11,680 nucleotides of DNA. Origin: Spongospora subterranea. Lineage: Eukaryota > Endomyxa > Phytomyxea > Plasmodiophorida > Plasmodiophoridae. The DNA is taken from assembly GCA_900404475.1 (NCBI GenBank), contig OUQQ01000626.1, positions 1 to 11,680 on the forward strand, written 5' to 3'. Shown here in pieces: positions 7,480-11,680 of the stretch. The notes below the pieces were generated by a model. It had not been told where the DNA came from, ran no database searches, and was given only the letters and a program-made list of their open reading frames with translations. Made by a program: the position numbers and the translations under genes. Position 1 is the first letter of the stretch. Each line of letters starts with the position of its first letter.

Positions 7480-10475
7480 CTATTGTCCTGGCTGAGGATT
7501 GTCGAGACGTTGATCAGACAGAAGCGGCATGGCGATATCATTGATGGGGACCCCAAGTTCTGGCAGCTTGGCGTTATAAATGCGAATCAAATTATCATGA
7601 GCCTAAAAAACCAAAAATCTCTTCAAAAAACTGCCCATATTTGCTCCTAAACTGGATGTATTCTCGATAATCGTTTGATAAAGCATATATACGTCCCGAG
7701 AAAGGTTCTGAAATCAGTAAAAAAAACCAACATTAACATGAGATAGGTATGAGATTTGATTGTCTCAAACTATCTTGGGGTTCTATTGAAATTTGAAACA
7801 AAACCTGTCAAAGGTTACAAAACTGAAAACTTAATGACAGAGCAAGCAATGCTTAAGTTCGCGACCTTGGATAATTTAGCGATCTGTAAAGACAGCTGCT
7901 TGATATGGGCGTTCTTCGAATCCAGGACAGCGTCCAACTTGTTGGTTAGCTCAGTTACAACAGTCTGATCGAGATTTGCCGCCGATAACACTTCCGTAAA
8001 TTGAGTCGATTTACGTGCAAACCTAGGAAGGCATCAAAATTTGATTTTGCTGTGATGAAGAAAAGCGAGGTTAAATTTAATGACGGTGACGGTTCGAAAA
8101 CGCAAGAGGATCTGCGATGGCGTTAACACTAATACTACCGTTCAATAAATTTGTCCACATCCTTCTCGAGTTCGTTGGTCTTGGCGCCGCTTTTTGATTG
8201 AACCTCACGGATGATGGACTCGAATTGGGCATAAAGTCGATCGCGATCCGCTTCCACTTCTTGAAAACTCTTGGACATTTCCTCCATCTGAGCCCCAAAT
8301 TGCATCCAATGAATAGGCAAAAAGGCCGAATAGAGTGAAACTAAACAAAATGTTGGGCGACTTTGAAATTTCTAAACAGCTGCTCGACCTTTATTTGTTC
8401 GCGTTTGAGCTGAGAGTCCATTTGCGAAACGCGATTTTTGGCGAGCTTCAGCGAGCGTTTCTCCTTCATGTAGTTGGACAGCTTGGCTTTCAGGTCTTTC
8501 AGCTCGATCTCCGTACGCGACAAAGGCTCGCTCAGCTTCCTATGCATAGCCGATCAGCAATATGATTATCTTCGACAAAGAAGTAAAAATTGTTTTGAAA
8601 ACATTGGGTGAACACAAATGCGAACGCAGCGAAACTTCGTTGTAACCACTCAAGACGAAATAAAGAAACGTAATGTCAACCTATTTTCTTGGGCGATCTC
8701 GTCGATGGTGCGCTCATTGACAGCAGCCTTGGCCTTGAGTTCAACAAGCTCTTCCTTGAGGGAGCTAATCAGAGCCAAATTATCGCGCGTGATGGAGTTG
8801 TAATAATCTCGCATTTCGTTGAAAGACTTTTCATGGTTCTGCATCAAGTCATTTATGTGCAAATTTTTTCGTTCCTCGATTTCGTGGATTTCCATCTACA
8901 CGTAAACAAGTACGTCTGACGTTAGAAACAACATCCGTCAAATATTCAATATTCACCATGAAAAGGTTTTTTAAACGTTGTTACGAACTGAGTGAACAAC
9001 TTCGTCGAAAACAGAGGTAAGCGACAAAGCGATACCATTAACGCTGGTCAGAGCGTGTAGCGGTCTGTAGCACGATCACATTACCTTGGTCTGTAGCTCC
9101 AAGTCGTCTTTGAGCTGTGCCATTTTGGTCTGGTATCGAGAAGCCAGCTGGTTGGACTGGCGCTCGAACTCCTGGTTGAGTTTGCGGATCTCTTTCTGCT
9201 GTAGACCAAGCTGATTCTTTATTGATTGCTCGGAAGCGGCTCCGTCTTCCACTAATTTGGCCTGCAGCTCGGCTCGTTGCTTCTTCAGTTGCTCCTTACG
9301 TTCAGTGGATCGAAGCATCTCGGCTTTGATGTTGCATTCGTTCTCATCCGCAACCTATCAAAGTGTGGGCAAGACATTCTCTCAATTTCGCAAACCTCAA
9401 GGCGAAGACAATTCGGAAATTAGCAATATTTGCAACTTTAAAGGCACTAATTTTGAAATTGGTAAATCTCTCAAAATCTGTTATTTAAGCAAATTCGATG
9501 TAAAATTGCTCCTTTAATTACGAGTCTTTTCAAAATTCAACTAAAACTACCTATGATGGTCATTTTATATGAAACAGGAACCAAACCAGACTTCGAAGCA
9601 TGGATAAAGGCAAGAATTGATGGTTCCATACCGATTTAAGCGCATTTTGATGGTCGAGTTCGAGGTGAGTTACTTTGGACATATACCATCTAATATCATT
9701 CAGATGTGTCTCCTGCTTCACCTCCATATTGTGCTCGATATGTTCCAGAGCAGCCTCTTTCTTTATCACTTCGTCATGTGCGATGTCTAGGAATTGCTGA
9801 ACCTGGTCCTGCAAATGGGCCAATCAGACTATGCATATTGCCATAACGGTTAAGAAAGAGCATGATGAGATCGAATACCGCTCTGTCTCCTTGAACGAGA
9901 TCACAAATGAAACAAGTTCCATTGCGGGGATGAACAATATCAAGTGTCAGCAATCAGTATACTGTTACTAGTCATTGCAACTCAGGAGCTAAATGTGCAA
10001 TAGGTCAAACGTGTCCGATAACTGTAACGAAATGCACCCTAGCGATGAAAAACATCAGTGTAACAGTGCGTCAGCCCACAGTGGCAAATTATGGTCAAAC
10101 GCATTGATTATCGCTAGAGGATCAACAAACATGTTTGTCTTTGGAAAATAACCTGAACTTGGTGTGTATTTGGACGAGAGAAGCCACGTGAATTCTGAAA
10201 ACTAAAGGACTCGATGAACCTTTTAAGCACTTCAAAATATAACTTTTGTCGGGACATCGAAAAGTGAAATGCCATGTTAATACCCGTTCAATTTGTTGGC
10301 TAACTCTCTGGTTCTTGATATCCTTAAGCCGCGACGTCATGTCGACAATCGCCATTTTGAGTTGATCCGAGTCCATCTGATCGAATTGATCTGGGGCGGA
10401 TTCCCTTTCTCCAGCACCGCCGCTGTCATCGCCACCCTTCTTCTTGGCCCCGCTCTTCTTCTTCTTGCCCGCCAT
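7480..10475 (-). CDS. DRC4: dynein regulatory complex subunit 4 / GAS8 (8 exons)
   Basis: Coiled-coil scaffold of the nexin-dynein regulatory complex, which links outer doublets and controls dynein in motile 9+2 axonemes. Exons (minus): 10475-10284, 9808-9632, 9354-9085, 8895-8681, 8539-8389, 8287-8139, 8022-7866, 7602-7480; introns 475, 277, 189, 141, 101, 116 and 263 nt. The product is 477 aa, against 478 in human GAS8. It starts MAGKKKKSGAKKK, the basic head typical of the family, followed by almost continuous coiled coil. Best-conserved parts: IHEIEERKNLHINDLM (216-231), YYNSITRDNLALISSLKEE (244-262), RDRLYAQF (350-357), TEVLSAANLD (394-403), LDAVLDSKN (414-422) and the C-terminal AHDNLIRIYNAKLPELGVP (438-456). 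Junctions were set by matching family spacing: exon 5 to 6 (IK to MEEM) keeps human length exactly. Donors of introns 5 and 7 are GTCGAG and GTCGCG. An earlier in-frame TTG (10502) is not used. Confidence 0.95.
9809..10283 (-). other. 475-nt first intron of DRC4
   Basis: Donor CGG|GTATTA, acceptor ccatttgcag. Joining the flanking exons (QQIER to DQVQQFLD) reproduces the family's QLERD spacing, so nothing coding is needed inside. Near its 3' end is a decoy: an ATG frame (MELVSFVISFKETE) ending AGAGCG|GTATTC, with bases resembling the true donor. No intronic snoRNA was recognised by eye. Confidence 0.6.
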
Positions 10476-11247
10476 TGGCCAGCCTAAATGGTATGTGGTC
10501 AATCACCAGTACTGTCAGTCGATCACAGACAGGGCATCCAGGGATTTAGACTCTTCAGCCTGGTGCGGATTTCAAATGGTTTGCCGGCCACAAGCGCCCA
10601 GTAGTTGACATCAACTTTCTGGGTTCAAAGCAGCGATGGGGAACTGGTTGCAGTTCAATATGCACACAGTTCTTGATTCTTTTTCAGAAACTAGCTCATG
10701 ATATTGTTTTAAGCAGTACTTCCTTCCACGATTGAAAATTATTCATTCTTTAGACGTTATTCATAGCTCAAATGTAGACATATGCTGCAACATGATCATG
10801 TGAGTCATTTTATTATTTGATGAACAAAAATTATATACAAAAGCAAAGTTATGAAGAGGACCCGTTGATGTTGCCATTGCAAATAGTTTCTAATTCTAGC
10901 ATTTTCGATAGATTGCAGGAAAAGTCATTCTCACACAACAGTAAAACTGAATAGAATCAGATAATTACATTAACCAAAATTCGTTGGGTCAGCCCCTGGG
11001 CGTGTTCATTATCATGCATTAGCTTATGCGTTTGCATATCATGCAAAACCACTCGTTTAGGTTTCTTCACAACTGTTGGAGGTCGACATTCTTTCGGTTT
11101 CCTTTCAGTTGTTTCCAAAACACGTGTTCCATCAAGGAACGTTCAAAAAGCGTGATGCTTCATGTGTAAGGCCCTAACGTAGTCCTTTCACACGTGAACA
11201 AATACATGCTCAACCTATCGCCAGACGCCAAAGAACAAACCATCTTC
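10476..11247. other. DRC4 upstream region, little recognised
   Basis: AT-rich sequence with no clear gene. It includes a perfect 12-bp palindrome ACATGATCATGT at about 10791-10802 and two copies of TATCATGCA near 11010 and 11037. The minus strand has a 61-codon open frame at 10957-11142, described separately. Confidence 0.4.
10957..11142 (-). pseudogene. coding-like open frame, possible last exon or remnant
   Basis: A minus frame of 61 codons plus TGA with protein-like content (KPKECRPPTVVKKPKRVV, then HDMQTHKLMHDNEHAQGL), but no ATG near its head. A possible acceptor is gaaag ahead of GAAACC. AATAAA on the same strand lies about 145 nt downstream (near 10810). Family unknown; it could be the end of a gene disrupted by the retroelement to its right, or chance. 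Confidence 0.25.
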
Positions 11248-11248
11248 A

Positions 11249-11455
11249 TCACAGGTTACCGAACTCCAGTGGCTTACGAGAGCGCTGTTGATGGATAATT
11301 GACCTGTAGGTATTGAGATGGGAAGCATTGATAAATTCCATAGAAGTACTGAAGTCTTGAATTGGCAGGTTTAGCACAAAAGCATTCACAGGGAATGCAG
11401 TATCGCAACAATGCCATTTTAGTGACTGTCGCCAATATGCTAACGACAGCTTCAC
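11249..11455 (-). pseudogene. possible degenerate copia-integrase-like fragment
   Basis: A 68-codon minus frame just outside the LTR starts KLSLAYWRQSL and continues with TAFPVNAFVLNLP and later LNTYRSI. The order YW-x-Q-S, T-A-x-x-x-N, L-P resembles the C-terminal integrase part of Ty1/copia pol (pattern YWxxAxxTAxxLxNRLP), but there is extra sequence in between and no catalytic residue is in range. The first codon is GTG, so it is not an intact gene. If real, the element at right inserted into an older copia copy. Confidence 0.25.
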
Positions 11456-11459
11456 CGGT

Positions 11460-11553
11460 TGTTAGTTCAATAGAAGAAGTAAATGGATTGTATTAGGGTA
11501 CTAATGATAATATCTAGGTCTGACTGTGACTTAGAAGTGTGTAGTTGCTAATA
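11460..11553 (-). repeat. 3' LTR of the copia element, about 94 bp
   Basis: Bounded by TGTTAG (11460-11465) and CTAATA (11548-11553) on the plus strand, an inverted end repeat matching at 5 of 6 bases (copia LTRs usually run TGTTxx...xxAACA). The pol-side end reads TATTAG instead of TGTTAG, so that boundary is uncertain by 1-2 bases or mutated. At about 94 bp it is short for a copia LTR. Confidence 0.68.
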
Positions 11554-11555
11554 CG

Positions 11556-11562
11556 CCCCTTC
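11556..11562 (-). other. polypurine tract (plus-strand primer site)
   Basis: GAAGGGG on the minus strand, two bases before the LTR boundary and downstream of the pol stop, the expected place for the primer of plus-strand DNA synthesis. Confidence 0.65.
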
Positions 11563-11596
11563 GCTGAATAGTCATTGTCTGTCATTGTGGTAGTTC

Positions 11597-11680
11597 TCAC
11601 TTTTTCATCAACTTATTGCGATGCTTTTCGAACAGTTGATTTGAGAGTGGCTTCGTGAGGATGTCTGCTAACATATGCTC
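11597..11680 (-). CDS. copia pol polyprotein, RNase H C-terminus (partial)
   Basis: The minus strand from the window edge to TGA (11599-11597) encodes EHMLADILTKPLSNQLFEKH followed by RNKLMKK. The LADxLTKPL block followed by F-x-x-x-R/L near the C-terminus is the signature end of Ty1/copia reverse transcriptase-RNase H. Only the last 27 residues are in the window; the frame is intact here, so the copy may be young or only mildly decayed. Confidence 0.92.
   Translation of the reverse strand, partial: EHMLADILTKPLSNQLFEKHRNKLMKK

Larger units (their letters stand above)
11460..11680 (-). mobile_element. 3' end of a Ty1/copia LTR retrotransposon, cut by window edge
   Basis: Reading on the minus strand: the end of pol with the RNase H C-terminus, a stop, about 34 nt of spacer, a polypurine run, then a short LTR. 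This is the standard copia order. The flank after the LTR is ccggt (11455-11459 on plus), the candidate 5-bp target-site duplication; the partner copy is beyond the window. Confidence 0.85.

Noticed and set aside
8335..8919. Several plus-strand frames in the DRC4 region
   Set aside because: All are shadows of DRC4 coiled-coil exons, whose Glu/Lys-rich codons leave few stops on the opposite strand.
9809..10283. C/D snoRNA in DRC4 intron 1
   Set aside because: CTGA and TGATG-like words occur, but no C box (RTGATGA) and D box pair on the sense strand with a terminal stem; an ATGATGA occurs only on the opposite strand.
10293..10487. Plus-strand 64-codon frame with a Leu-rich hydrophobic stretch
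   Set aside because: It is the antisense of the DRC4 first exon; the Leu run is the complement of the AAG-rich lysine head.
1..11680. tRNA or rRNA genes, CRISPR arrays, bacterial operon signals
   Set aside because: No tRNA B-box (GGTTCGANTCC) with a matching A-box, no rRNA-like sequence and no regularly spaced repeats were seen; the spliced genes show this is eukaryotic DNA.

Overview
Eukaryotic nuclear DNA, gene-dense, with short spliceosomal introns. I reconstructed four conserved genes exon by exon; each gives a full-length product: FEN1 (+), the TFIIH p52 subunit GTF2H4/Tfb2 (-), ribosomal protein eS24/RPS24 (-) and the axonemal nexin-dynein regulatory complex subunit DRC4/GAS8 (-). DRC4 means the organism builds motile cilia or flagella. 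The RPS24 middle and C-terminal part (e.g. [16 protein letters not shown]) reads more like fungal than animal eS24, and the FEN1/p52 introns are 46-64 nt (one is 103). A zoosporic (chytrid-like) early-diverging fungus is my best guess; a compact-genome ciliated animal or other flagellated opisthokont is not excluded.

Layout. 1-170: possible 5' part of an unidentified minus-strand gene running off the left edge. 171-513: upstream region of FEN1 with a long dyad and an E2F-type site. 514-2121: FEN1 (+, 9 exons, 377 aa). 2162-4155: GTF2H4 (-, 13 exons, 450 aa), tail to tail with FEN1 with only 40 bp between stop codons. 4477-4849: small membrane-anchored coiled-coil protein (-, 105 aa). 4850-5358: shared upstream region of two divergent small genes. 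5359-5695: unrecognised 94-aa protein (+). 5864-6317: RPS24 (-, 2 exons, 131 aa). 6318-7479: no recognised gene; weak small-gene models on both strands. 7480-10475: DRC4 (-, 8 exons, 477 aa) with much longer introns than its neighbours. 10476-11459: DRC4 upstream DNA with two weak coding-like fragments. 11460-11680: 3' end of a Ty1/copia retrotransposon (-): pol C-terminus, polypurine tract and a short LTR, cut by the window edge.

The genes are housekeeping and not one pathway, although FEN1 (Okazaki maturation, base excision repair) and p52 (TFIIH: transcription and nucleotide excision repair) are both DNA-maintenance genes with overlapping 3' ends. I see no operon, CRISPR array, tRNA or rRNA, and no clear evidence of a new molecular system. 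The most open items are the two uncharacterised small genes, a 99-codon frame antisense to the p52 5' end, the uneven intron lengths, the GTC-type splice donors, and the retroelement debris on the right.
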